From Burkholderiales bacterium (lineage in GTDB: Bacteria > Pseudomonadota > Gammaproteobacteria > Burkholderiales > Usitatibacteraceae): a DNA stretch of 7,262 bases. The translations under genes were made by a program, and so were the position numbers. A model generated the notes under the pieces. That model was not told the DNA's origin, did not search any database, and saw only the letters and a list, made by a program, of their open reading frames with translations. The stretch covers positions 1 through 7,262 of the forward strand of contig JAICTR010000142.1 of assembly GCA_025936275.1 (NCBI GenBank). Direction: 5' to 3'. Of this stretch, positions 1-5,994 are shown in pieces; the first letter of the stretch is position 1, and each line of letters opens with the position of its first letter.

Positions 1-927
1 CGCGGCACCGTGCTCTTCGATCTCGCGCAGGCCGAGCGCATGACGCACTTCGGCACCTCGGCGAAGTTCCTCGATTCGGCGGCGAAGGTCGGGCTCGACC
101 CGATGCGCACGCACGAGCTCCCGGCGCTCCGCACGATGTTCTCCACCGGCTCGCCGCTCGCGCCCGAGGGCTTCGATTACGTGTACGCGCACGTGAAGAA
201 GGACCTGTGCCTGTCTTCCATCAGCGGCGGCACGGACCTCGTCGCGTGCTTTGCCGGCGGCTGTCCGATCCTTCCGGTGTGGCGCGGCGAGCTGCAGTGC
301 CGCATGCTCGCGATGAAGGTCGAGGTGTTCGACGACGCCGGGCGTTCGCTCCCCCCGGGCGAGAAGGGCGAGCTCGTGTGCACGGCGCCGTTTCCCACCA
401 TGCCGCTCGGGTTCTGGAACGATCCCACGGGCGCGAAGTACCGCGCGGCCTATTACGAGAAATATCCCGGCGTCTGGCGCCACGGCGACTGGTGCGAGCT
501 CACCCGCCACGGCGGGATGGTGATCTACGGGCGCTCCGACGCAGTGCTGAATCCCGGCGGCGTGCGCATCGGCACGGCGGAGATCTACCGCCAGGTGGAG
601 AAGCTCGACGAGGTGCTCGAATCCATCGTCATCGGCCAGGACTGGCAGAAGGACGTGCGCGTCGTGCTCTTCGTGCGGCTGCGCGAGGGCGTGGCGCTGG
701 ACGACGCGCTCGTGAAGAAGATCAAGGCCGTGATCCGCGACAACACCACGCCGCGCCACGTGCCCGCGGTGATCCTCGCGGTGCCCGACATCCCGCGCAC
801 CAAGAGCAACAAGATCGTCGAGCTCGCCGTGCGCGCGGTGGTCCACGGCCAGCCGGTGAAGAACGTCGAGGCGCTCGCCAATCCCGAGGCGCTCGAGCAC
901 TTCCGCGCGCGCAAGGAGCTGGCCTAG
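1..927 (+). CDS. Acetoacetyl-CoA synthetase (acetoacetate-CoA ligase), C-terminal part, 5' end outside window
   Basis: This is an adenylate-forming enzyme expected to convert acetoacetate, ATP and CoA to acetoacetyl-CoA, AMP and PPi in the cytoplasm, for ketone-body or polyhydroxybutyrate use. The frame is open from base 1; the first GTG at 10 lies inside the domain, so it is not the start. About 308 residues are visible, roughly the last half of a family usually near 650 aa. Visible landmarks in order are STGSPL, the SGGTD nucleotide-binding stretch (about 226-240), PLGFWND (about 403-420), HGDW (481-492), and GRSDAVLNPGGVRIGTAEIY (529-588), the hinge and start of the mobile C-terminal domain. 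Near the end IPRTKSNK carries the expected catalytic lysine (codon 811-813); the residue before it is Asn where many acyl-CoA synthetases have Gly. The tail NPEALEHF is typical of acetoacetyl-CoA rather than acetyl-CoA synthetases. It converges on the small minus-strand gene. Confidence 0.92.
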   Translation, partial: RGTVLFDLAQAERMTHFGTSAKFLDSAAKVGLDPMRTHELPALRTMFSTGSPLAPEGFDYVYAHVKKDLCLSSISGGTDLVACFAGGCPILPVWRGELQCRMLAMKVEVFDDAGRSLPPGEKGELVCTAPFPTMPLGFWNDPTGAKYRAAYYEKYPGVWRHGDWCELTRHGGMVIYGRSDAVLNPGGVRIGTAEIYRQVEKLDEVLESIVIGQDWQKDVRVVLFVRLREGVALDDALVKKIKAVIRDNTTPRHVPAVILAVPDIPRTKSNKIVELAVRAVVHGQPVKNVEALANPEALEHFRARKELA

Positions 928-930
928 CGA

Positions 931-987
931 AAATCGGGGACAGACCCCGTTTTCCGCCTAACGGAAAACGGGGTCTGTCCCCGATTT
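931..987. repeat. Perfect 26-bp inverted repeat (REP-like doublet, possible bidirectional terminator)
   Basis: Bases 931-956 are the exact reverse complement of 962-987, separated by a 5-base loop (957-961, CCTAA). Each arm also holds its own small hairpin, CGGGG-N5-CCCCG (935-949 and 969-983), so the DNA can fold as one long stem or two short ones. The element fills nearly the whole gap between the stop of the synthetase gene (925-927) and the stop of the minus-strand gene (989-991). The position suits a bidirectional terminator, but no long T tract follows either arm. A related single copy lies at 5950-5979, which favours a dispersed REP-like family over a one-off terminator. The classification as REP-like is inference. 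Confidence 0.85.
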
Positions 988-988
988 C

Positions 989-1231
989 CTAGCAGTGCGC
1001 TTCGAGGCCGACGTCGCCGGAGGGCGAGGCGATGCGTTGCTCGACGAGCTGGCCGAGGAAATCGGCGTCGTAGACCGAGAGGAGGTGCGGCTGGTGGCGC
1101 GGCAGCCAGTAGCCGAGCTGCGAGCGCACGTCGGGCATCGCGCAGAGCACCGCCCAATCGCGCTCGTCCCACTGGAAGCGCAGGCCCAGCTCGCGGAAGG
1201 CGCGGTTGATGGAGTGGCGATCGGCGGTCAT
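989..1231 (-). CDS. Small hypothetical protein, 80 aa
   Basis: I do not recognise this protein. It starts at an ATG (complement of 1229-1231), begins MTADRHSINRAFRELGLRF and ends at TAG. It looks like a compact soluble protein: no signal peptide or membrane segment, several Trp/Tyr/Phe residues (FQWDERDW, LGYWLPRHQPHLL), and a normal acidic/basic mix rather than the Arg/Ala-rich composition of shadow frames here. The competing plus-strand frame (995-1270) is poorer in aromatic residues and lacks such features. The gene diverges from the LysR-type regulator across 72 bases, the classical position of a LysR target, so regulation by that protein is plausible. No strong Shine-Dalgarno sequence is visible. 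It converges on the synthetase gene, with only the 26-bp palindrome between them. Confidence 0.65.
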   Translation of the reverse strand: MTADRHSINRAFRELGLRFQWDERDWAVLCAMPDVRSQLGYWLPRHQPHLLSVYDADFLGQLVEQRIASPSGDVGLEAHC

Positions 1232-1303
1232 GGATCCAGCCTAGTCCCCGGCTCGATTAAACGGAAGTAAAATAGATTTACGATTCCGTTAAGCGATCGT
1301 TTA
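1232..1303. promoter_or_regulatory. Divergent AT-rich control region with candidate LysR-type operator
   Basis: This gap separates the 80-aa gene (-) from the LysR-type regulator (+). Bases 1254-1305 are AT-rich against very GC-rich surroundings. Two dyads are visible. ATTAAACG (1256-1263) is matched by CGTTTAAT (1298-1305, running into the regulator ATG). The inner one is TTTACG-ATTC-CGTTAA (1277-1292), with 5 of 6 arm positions complementary, resembling the interrupted dyads bound by LysR-type proteins. TAAAAT at 1268-1273 could be a plus-strand -10 box, but no good -35 lies upstream of it, which would fit an activator-dependent promoter. Exact promoter and operator assignments are inference. 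Confidence 0.45.
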
Positions 1304-2239
1304 ATGAAGAACGCGACCCTCCGGCAGCTGCGCGTCTTCGAAAGCGCCGCGCGCCACCTGTCGCTCACGCGCGCCGCCGGCGAGCTGCACCTCACGCCGC
1401 CCGCGGTCTCGATCCAGATCCGCCAGCTCGAGGGCCACGCCCACGCGCCGCTCTTCGAGCGAATCGGGCGCGGCCTCAAGCTCACGCAGGCGGGCGAGGA
1501 GGTCCTCGCGCACGCGCGCGAGATCCTCGGCCACATCCGCGCCGCCGAAGAGGCCATCGCCGGGCTGGGCTCCCTCGAGCAGGGCCTCCTCGACGTCGCG
1601 GTGATCAACGCCGGCGATTACTTCCTGCCGTGGCTCATCGCGGCGTTTCGCGCGCGCCATCCGCGCATCCGTTCGCGCATCACCGTGGGCAACCGCGATG
1701 GGCTCCTCGAGCGTCTCGCCGCCCACGAGATCGACCTCGCGGTGATGAGCCATGCGCCGACGCAGCGCGAGTTCGCCGCGCGCCCGTTCGCACCGCACCC
1801 GCACGTGATCGTCGCGGCGCCGGAACATCCCCTCGCGAGGCGCCGCAGCGTGGCGCTCGAGGTCGCGGCGCGCGAGCCGCTCATCTCGCGCGAGCCCGGC
1901 TCCGCGACGCGGCTCGCCATGGACCAGGCGTTCTCGGAATCGGGCGTCGTGCCGCGGATCGAGATGGAGATCGCGAGCAACGAGACCATCAAGCAGGCGG
2001 TCGCGGCGGGCTTCGGGTTAGGATTCCTCTCCGGCCATGCGGTGCAGCAGGAGCTCGCGCTCGCGCGGCTTGCCATCGTCCCGGTGAAAGGCTTTCCCTT
2101 CATGCGCCAGTGGTACGTCGTGCATCGCCGCGAGCGCACGTTGCCGCGCATCGCCGGCGCCTTCGAGCGCTTCGTGGTCGAGGAGGGCGCGCGGCTCATC
2201 GCGGGCCTGCCCCGCGCGCCGCGGCGCAGGCCCGCATGA
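1304..2239 (+). CDS. LysR-type transcriptional regulator (CbbR/CysB-like appearance)
   Basis: A full-length 311-aa LysR-type DNA-binding regulator, the usual size for the family. The N-terminal winged helix-turn-helix covers about residues 4-62: TLRQLRVFESAARHLSLTRA, then LTPPAVSIQIRQLE (recognition helix) and LFERIGRGLKLTQAG (wing). A linker helix (about 63-90) leads to the effector-binding domain (about 94-300). REPGSATR (196-203) and SNETIKQAVAAGFGLGFL (225-242) are the kind of motifs seen in CbbR and related regulators of carbon or sulfur metabolism, but no cbb or cys genes are nearby, so the effector cannot be named. The C-terminus is Arg/Pro-rich. Its stop overlaps the start of the CDF transporter by ATGA, implying co-transcription and translational coupling. 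It diverges from the 80-aa gene. The ATG start fits the family; no clear ribosome-binding site precedes it. Confidence 0.93.
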   Translation: MKNATLRQLRVFESAARHLSLTRAAGELHLTPPAVSIQIRQLEGHAHAPLFERIGRGLKLTQAGEEVLAHAREILGHIRAAEEAIAGLGSLEQGLLDVAVINAGDYFLPWLIAAFRARHPRIRSRITVGNRDGLLERLAAHEIDLAVMSHAPTQREFAARPFAPHPHVIVAAPEHPLARRRSVALEVAAREPLISREPGSATRLAMDQAFSESGVVPRIEMEIASNETIKQAVAAGFGLGFLSGHAVQQELALARLAIVPVKGFPFMRQWYVVHRRERTLPRIAGAFERFVVEEGARLIAGLPRAPRRRPA

Positions 2240-3144
2240 AGATGCGCGGCCCGACCTTCTACGCGTGGCTCTCGCTCGCCACCTCGATCGTCACGATCAT
2301 CCTCAAGTTCATGGCGTATTACCTCACCGGATCGGTGGGGCTGCTCTCGGATGCGGTCGAGGCGCTGGTGAACATCGCCGCGGCGCTGGTGGCGCTCGCG
2401 GTGCTCACCTACGCGCAGGCCGCACCCGACCGCGAGCACAACTTCGGGCACGAGAAGGCGCAGTACTTCTCGAGCGGCATCGAAGGGGCGCTCATCTTCG
2501 TCGCCGCGGGCGGCATCGTGTGGAGCGCGATCCCGCGGCTCATGCATCCGCAGCCGATCGAGCAGGTGAGCCTCGGGCTCGGGCTCTCGGTGCTCGCCGC
2601 GCTCGCGAACGTCTGGTGCGCCTGGGTGATGCTGGGCGCGGCGCGCGCGCATCGCTCGATCACGCTCGAAGCCGATGCCAGGCATCTCCTCACCGACGTG
2701 TGGACCACGGCCGGCGTCCTCATCGGCGTCCTCCTCGTGCAATGGAGCGGGTGGCTGCGCCTCGATGCGATCGTGGCACTCGCGGTCGCGATCCAGATCC
2801 TCTGGACCGGCTGGCACCTCATGGCGCGCTCGTTCGAGGGCCTCATGGATCGCGCCGTGCCCGAAGCGGATCGCGATGCGATCGTCGCGGTGCTCGAGGA
2901 GCTGCGCCACCAGGGCGGCGACTACCACGCGCTGCGCACGCGCATGGCCGGCGCCAAGAGCTTCGTCGACGTGCACGTGCTGCTCCCCGGCGGCATGACG
3001 ATCCAGGAAGGCCACGATCTCGTCGAGCGCCTGGAGAACGACATCCGCGCGCGGCTCCCGCACGTCGAGGTGCTCACGCACATGGAGCCGCTCGAGGACC
3101 CGAAGAGCTGGGACGATCCCGAGAAGCCTCTCGCCGGAACCTGA
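2236..3144 (+). CDS. Cation diffusion facilitator (CDF) family metal transporter
   Basis: A 302-aa inner-membrane proton-coupled exporter of divalent metal ions. I chose the ATG at 2236 because it gives a normal CDF N-terminus and overlaps the regulator stop by ATGA, with AGG five bases upstream. Hydrophobic segments lie at about 9-30, 33-58, 82-100, 112-135, 155-172 and 177-195, consistent with six helices. The NFGHEK motif is at 69-74. The TM5 half of the transport site is intact: H150 and D154 (HLLTD). In TM2 the positions matching Asp45/Asp49 of E. coli YiiP appear to be E42 and N46 (EALVN). The cytoplasmic C-terminal domain (about 205-290) keeps likely Zn-binding residues H231, H247, H260, H282 and E284, in YHALRTR, FVDVHV, EGHD and VLTHMEP. 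Metal specificity cannot be told from sequence. Confidence 0.93.
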   Translation: MKMRGPTFYAWLSLATSIVTIILKFMAYYLTGSVGLLSDAVEALVNIAAALVALAVLTYAQAAPDREHNFGHEKAQYFSSGIEGALIFVAAGGIVWSAIPRLMHPQPIEQVSLGLGLSVLAALANVWCAWVMLGAARAHRSITLEADARHLLTDVWTTAGVLIGVLLVQWSGWLRLDAIVALAVAIQILWTGWHLMARSFEGLMDRAVPEADRDAIVAVLEELRHQGGDYHALRTRMAGAKSFVDVHVLLPGGMTIQEGHDLVERLENDIRARLPHVEVLTHMEPLEDPKSWDDPEKPLAGT

Positions 3145-3171
3145 GCTTTACGCTGCGCTTTCCCGCGAATC

Positions 3172-3322
3172 GAAACACGGAGACCACGGAGAGCACGGAG
3201 GACACGGAGGAAGGCAAGATAAGTTGAAAGGCGTCCGGAAATGCGGCCATGCTCGATGATCTTGACCGCCTCGCCTTTGGTTTTCTCCGTGTCCTCCGTG
3301 CTCTCCGTGGTCTCCGTGTTTC
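3172..3322. repeat. 151-bp inverted repeat with 38-bp perfect arms built from 9-bp tandem units
   Basis: Bases 3172-3209 are the exact reverse complement of 3285-3322, around a 75-base spacer. Each arm is made of four tandem copies of the unit CACGGAGNN: in the left arm 3176-3184, 3185-3193, 3194-3202 and 3203-3211, mirrored on the right at about 3283-3318. A weaker inner stem, AAGGC (3211-3215) with GCCTT (3273-3277), continues the pairing. The identity ends sharply at both outer edges. The element occupies most of the 225-base gap between the CDF and exonuclease genes, where a strong hairpin could end the upstream transcript. I recall similar CACGGAGA-type repeats between genes in many unrelated environmental bacteria; that is memory, not a search. 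No coding content is supported in this gap. Confidence 0.88.
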
Positions 3323-3369
3323 AGCTTCACCCAAACTGAATTCCAGCGCGCGATAGCCGTCGAAAGCGC

Positions 3370-4371
3370 ATGACGCAGCTCATCGAATCCACCGCCCGCG
3401 GGCTCTACTGCGCCGCGGGCGGCTTCCACATCGATCCGTGGCAGCCGGTGGAGCGGGCGGTGATCACGCACGCGCACGGCGACCATGCGCGGCCGGGCAG
3501 CGCGCATTACCTGTGCGCGGCGCCGGGCTTGGCGGTGCTGCGCGCGCGGTTGGGCGAGGGCGCGTCCATCCAGGCCGTGCCGTACGGCGAGCCCATCGAC
3601 ATGAACGGCACGCGCATCTCGCTGCATCCCGCGGGCCATGTGCTGGGAAGCGCCCAGGTGCGCATCGAATCCCGCGGCGAGACCTGGGTCGTCTCCGGCG
3701 ACTACAAGCTCGAGCCCGATCCCACCTGCGCACCGTTCGAGCCGCTCGCCTGCGAGACCTTCATCACCGAGTCGACCTTCGGACTGCCGATCTACCGCTG
3801 GGGCGCGCCCGCGAGCGTCGCCGCATCGATCGAGGCGTGGTGGCGCGCGAACGCCGAGGAGAAGCGCGCGAGCGTGCTCTTCGCCTACGCGTTCGGGAAG
3901 GCGCAGCGCATCCTCGCTGGCCTCGACGCATCCATCGGTCCGATCCTCGTGCACGGCGCGGTCGATGCGATGAACGCCGCCTATCGGGAGTCCGGCGTGG
4001 CGCTTCCCGAAACGAAGCTCGCGATCGAGCTGGAGAAGGGCTTCGACGTCTCGCGCGCGCTGGTGGTCGCGCCGCCCTCGGCGCAGGGCAGCCCGTGGCT
4101 CAAGCGCTTCGGCGATTACTCCGACGCCTTCGCCTCGGGCTGGATGGCGGTGCGCGGCCAGCGCCGGCGCCTCGCCGTGGACCAGGGCTTCGTGCTCTCC
4201 GACCACGCCGACTGGCCGGGCCTCAACCGCGCGATCGAGGCGACCGGCGCGCGGCGCGTCCTCGTCACGCACGGCTACACCGCGCCGCTCGTGCAATGGC
4301 TCGCCGAGCGCGGATACGAGGCCGCCGCGATGCAGACGCGCTTCGAGGGCGAGCCGGGCGCCGAGGCATGA
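3370..4371 (+). CDS. Ligase-associated DNA exonuclease (metallo-beta-lactamase fold, beta-CASP-like)
   Basis: A 333-aa predicted metal-dependent exonuclease of the family that sits beside ATP-dependent DNA ligases in bacteria and is proposed to process DNA ends before sealing. The start LYCAAGGFHIDPWQPVERAV is typical of the family and supports the ATG at 3370. Metal-binding motifs are in order and intact: HAHGDH (34-39), the later His of HPAGH (H90), SGDYK with D111, and VTHG with H301. ITESTFGLPIYRW (132-144) and SDHADW (277-282) are also family-typical. Length is about normal. The stop overlaps the ligase start by ATGA, so the two are translationally coupled. Upstream lies the 151-bp inverted repeat, leaving only 47 bases for a promoter, in which I see no convincing -35/-10 pair. 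Cytoplasmic; no signal peptide. Biochemical activity is inferred from homology. Confidence 0.92.
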   Translation: MTQLIESTARGLYCAAGGFHIDPWQPVERAVITHAHGDHARPGSAHYLCAAPGLAVLRARLGEGASIQAVPYGEPIDMNGTRISLHPAGHVLGSAQVRIESRGETWVVSGDYKLEPDPTCAPFEPLACETFITESTFGLPIYRWGAPASVAASIEAWWRANAEEKRASVLFAYAFGKAQRILAGLDASIGPILVHGAVDAMNAAYRESGVALPETKLAIELEKGFDVSRALVVAPPSAQGSPWLKRFGDYSDAFASGWMAVRGQRRRLAVDQGFVLSDHADWPGLNRAIEATGARRVLVTHGYTAPLVQWLAERGYEAAAMQTRFEGEPGAEA

Positions 4372-5966
4372 AGCGCTTCGCCGCGCTCTTCGAGGCGCTC
4401 GATGCGAGCACGCGCACGCGCGTGAAGACCGACGCGCTGGCGGCGTACTTCCGCGAGGCGCATGCCGAGGACGCGGCGTGGGCCGCGTGGTTCCTCACCG
4501 GCCATCGTCCGCGCCAGGCGGTGCCGAGCAAGCGGCTGCACCTGTGGGCCGCGGAAGCGGCCGGCATTCCGCTGTGGCTCTTCGAGGAATGCTTCGATAA
4601 CGTGGGCGACCTCGCGGAGACGATCGCGCTGGTGCTGCCGCCGCCCGCGCACGCGAGCGACCTCGCGCTCCACGAGTGGATCGAGTCGCGCCTCCTGCCG
4701 CTGCGCGAGCTTTCCGAAGCGGAGCAGAAGGCGCGGCTCCTCGGCTACTGGGACCAGCTCGGCGGCACGGCGCGCTTCGTCTTCATGAAGCTCATCACCG
4801 GCAACTTCCGCGTGGGCGTCTCGGCGCTCCTCGTGATGCGCGCGATCGCGCAGGCCTTCGGCGTGGAGTCGAACGTGGTCGCGCACCGGCTCGCCGGCGA
4901 ATGGTCGCCCAGCGCGGCATTCTGGAAGTCGCTCGTCGACGACGTCCATGCCGAGGCCGACCGCGCGGGACCTTATCCCTTCTTCCTCGCCCACCCGCTC
5001 GAGGGCGATCCGCAAGCGCTCGGCGAGCGCGACGCGTGGCTCGCCGAATGGAAGTGGGACGGCATCCGCGCGCAGTTGATCCGCCGCGGCGAGGCGACGG
5101 CGCTCTGGTCGCGCGGCAACGAGCCCATCGCCGGGCAGTTCCCCGAGCTGATGGCCGACGCGCAGCGCCTGCCGCATTGCGTGATCGATGGCGAGATCCT
5201 CGCCTGGCGGGACGATCGCGTGATGCCGTTCGCGGCGCTGCAGAAGCGCCTCAACCGCAAGAACCCCGGTGCGAAGGTCATGGCCGAGGCGCCGGTGATC
5301 TTCCTCGCCTTCGACTTGCTCGAGTGGGAGGACGAGGACTGGCGCGTGCGTCCGCTCACCGAGCGCCGGCAGCGCCTGCTCGACATGCTCCACGCGATCG
5401 CCGGCGGCACGCGCTTCCGCGCGACCTCACCCCTGCCTGCGGCCACCTGGGAAGGGCTCGCGCTCGCGCGCGCGCAAAGCCGCGAGCACGGCACCGAGGG
5501 CCTGATGCTCAAGCGCGCGTCGTCGCCCTACGGCGTCGGTCGGCCGCGCGGCGACTGGTGGAAGTGGAAGATCGAGCCGTACACGCTCGACGCGGTGCTG
5601 ATCTACGCGCAGAAGGGCCACGGCAAGCGCGCGAGCCTCTACACCGACTACACGTTCGGCCTCTGGAACGGCGGCGAGCTGGTGCCGTTCGCGAAGGCGT
5701 ACTCGGGCCTGGACGACGCCGAGATCCGCGAGGTGGACGCATTCATCCGCGCCAACACGCTCGAGCGCTTCGGCCCGGTGCGCGTGGTGAAGCCGGAGCT
5801 GGTCTTCGAGCTCGGCTTCGAGGCGATCCAGCGCTCGAAGCGCCACAAGTCGGGCATCGCGGTGCGCTTCCCGCGGATGCTTCGCATGCGCAAGGACAAG
5901 GCGCCGTCGCAGGCGAATACGGTGGACGACGCGAGGGAGCTCGCGGGGTGGGAAAATGCGGCCTGA
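4368..5966 (+). CDS. ATP-dependent DNA ligase (exonuclease-associated bacterial type)
   Basis: A 532-aa ligase that would seal nicks through a ligase-AMP intermediate. The N-terminal helical DNA-binding domain spans about 1-200 (MKRFAALFEALDAST, then LGGTARFVFMKLITGNFRVG at 131-150). The nucleotidyltransferase core follows. Motif I is EWKWDG (227-232) with K229 the predicted adenylated lysine; next are SRG (248-250), VIDGEIL (272-278, motif III), LAFDLLE (313-319), EGLMLKR (377-383, motif IV) and WWKWKIEP (397-404, motif V). The OB-fold domain ends in RFPRMLRMRKDK (500-511, motif VI). All nucleotide-contacting motifs look intact. There is no polymerase or nuclease domain as in LigD. It is coupled to the upstream exonuclease by ATGA; no Lhr-like helicase or phosphoesterase gene follows. 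The last four residues (ENAA) and stop lie inside a REP-like hairpin, so the native C-terminus may have been altered. Confidence 0.95.
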   Translation: MKRFAALFEALDASTRTRVKTDALAAYFREAHAEDAAWAAWFLTGHRPRQAVPSKRLHLWAAEAAGIPLWLFEECFDNVGDLAETIALVLPPPAHASDLALHEWIESRLLPLRELSEAEQKARLLGYWDQLGGTARFVFMKLITGNFRVGVSALLVMRAIAQAFGVESNVVAHRLAGEWSPSAAFWKSLVDDVHAEADRAGPYPFFLAHPLEGDPQALGERDAWLAEWKWDGIRAQLIRRGEATALWSRGNEPIAGQFPELMADAQRLPHCVIDGEILAWRDDRVMPFAALQKRLNRKNPGAKVMAEAPVIFLAFDLLEWEDEDWRVRPLTERRQRLLDMLHAIAGGTRFRATSPLPAATWEGLALARAQSREHGTEGLMLKRASSPYGVGRPRGDWWKWKIEPYTLDAVLIYAQKGHGKRASLYTDYTFGLWNGGELVPFAKAYSGLDDAEIREVDAFIRANTLERFGPVRVVKPELVFELGFEAIQRSKRHKSGIAVRFPRMLRMRKDKAPSQANTVDDARELAGWENAA

Positions 5967-5979
5967 CCCCGATTTTCCC
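5950..5979. repeat. Single REP-like hairpin overlapping the ligase stop codon
   Basis: GGGAAAAT (5950-5957) pairs with ATTTTCCC (5972-5979); after one unpaired base, CGG (5959-5961) pairs with CCG (5969-5971), leaving a short loop. Its sequence resembles one arm of the palindrome near base 960: GGAAAA, then a G-rich block, C/T-rich centre, CCCCGATTT and CC. So the window holds one paired and one single copy of what looks like the same dispersed element. The ligase stop TGA (5964-5966) falls within it. It could act as a weak terminator between the ligase and the ATPase gene. Family membership is inferred by eye. Confidence 0.65.
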
Positions 5980-5994
5980 CCATAATCCTTTGCC

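Noticed and set aside
808..813. Asn before the catalytic Lys of the acetoacetyl-CoA synthetase as a sign of inactivation
   Set aside because: The catalytic Lys itself is kept and the surrounding motif is otherwise normal; I regard Asn here as tolerated variation.
931..987. Classical Rho-independent terminator
   Set aside because: The stem is strong but no T run follows either arm, and a related copy exists elsewhere in the window, so a repeat element is the better primary call, though it may still stop transcription.
995..1270. Plus-strand 91-codon open frame opposite the 80-aa gene
   Set aside because: It overlaps the better-looking minus-strand frame, is Arg/Ala/Glu-rich with few aromatic residues, and runs through the AT-rich control region.
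1618..3081. Long minus-strand open frame (487 codons) opposite the regulator and CDF genes
   Set aside because: It spans two well-supported plus-strand genes, is rich in Arg/His/Glu/Ala as expected from the antisense of high-GC codons, and shows no family motif.
3176..3318. Possible CRISPR array because of regularly repeated units
   Set aside because: The units are 9 bp and directly tandem without unique spacers, and the two blocks are inverted relative to each other; no cas genes are present.
3148..4296. Minus-strand open frame of 382 codons ending in a His/Gly-rich repeat peptide
   Set aside because: The repetitive peptide is just the 9-bp unit repeat read in frame, and the rest is antisense to the intact exonuclease gene.
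4275..5393. Minus-strand open frame of 372 codons opposite the DNA ligase
   Set aside because: Antisense shadow; the plus-strand ligase motifs are complete across this span.
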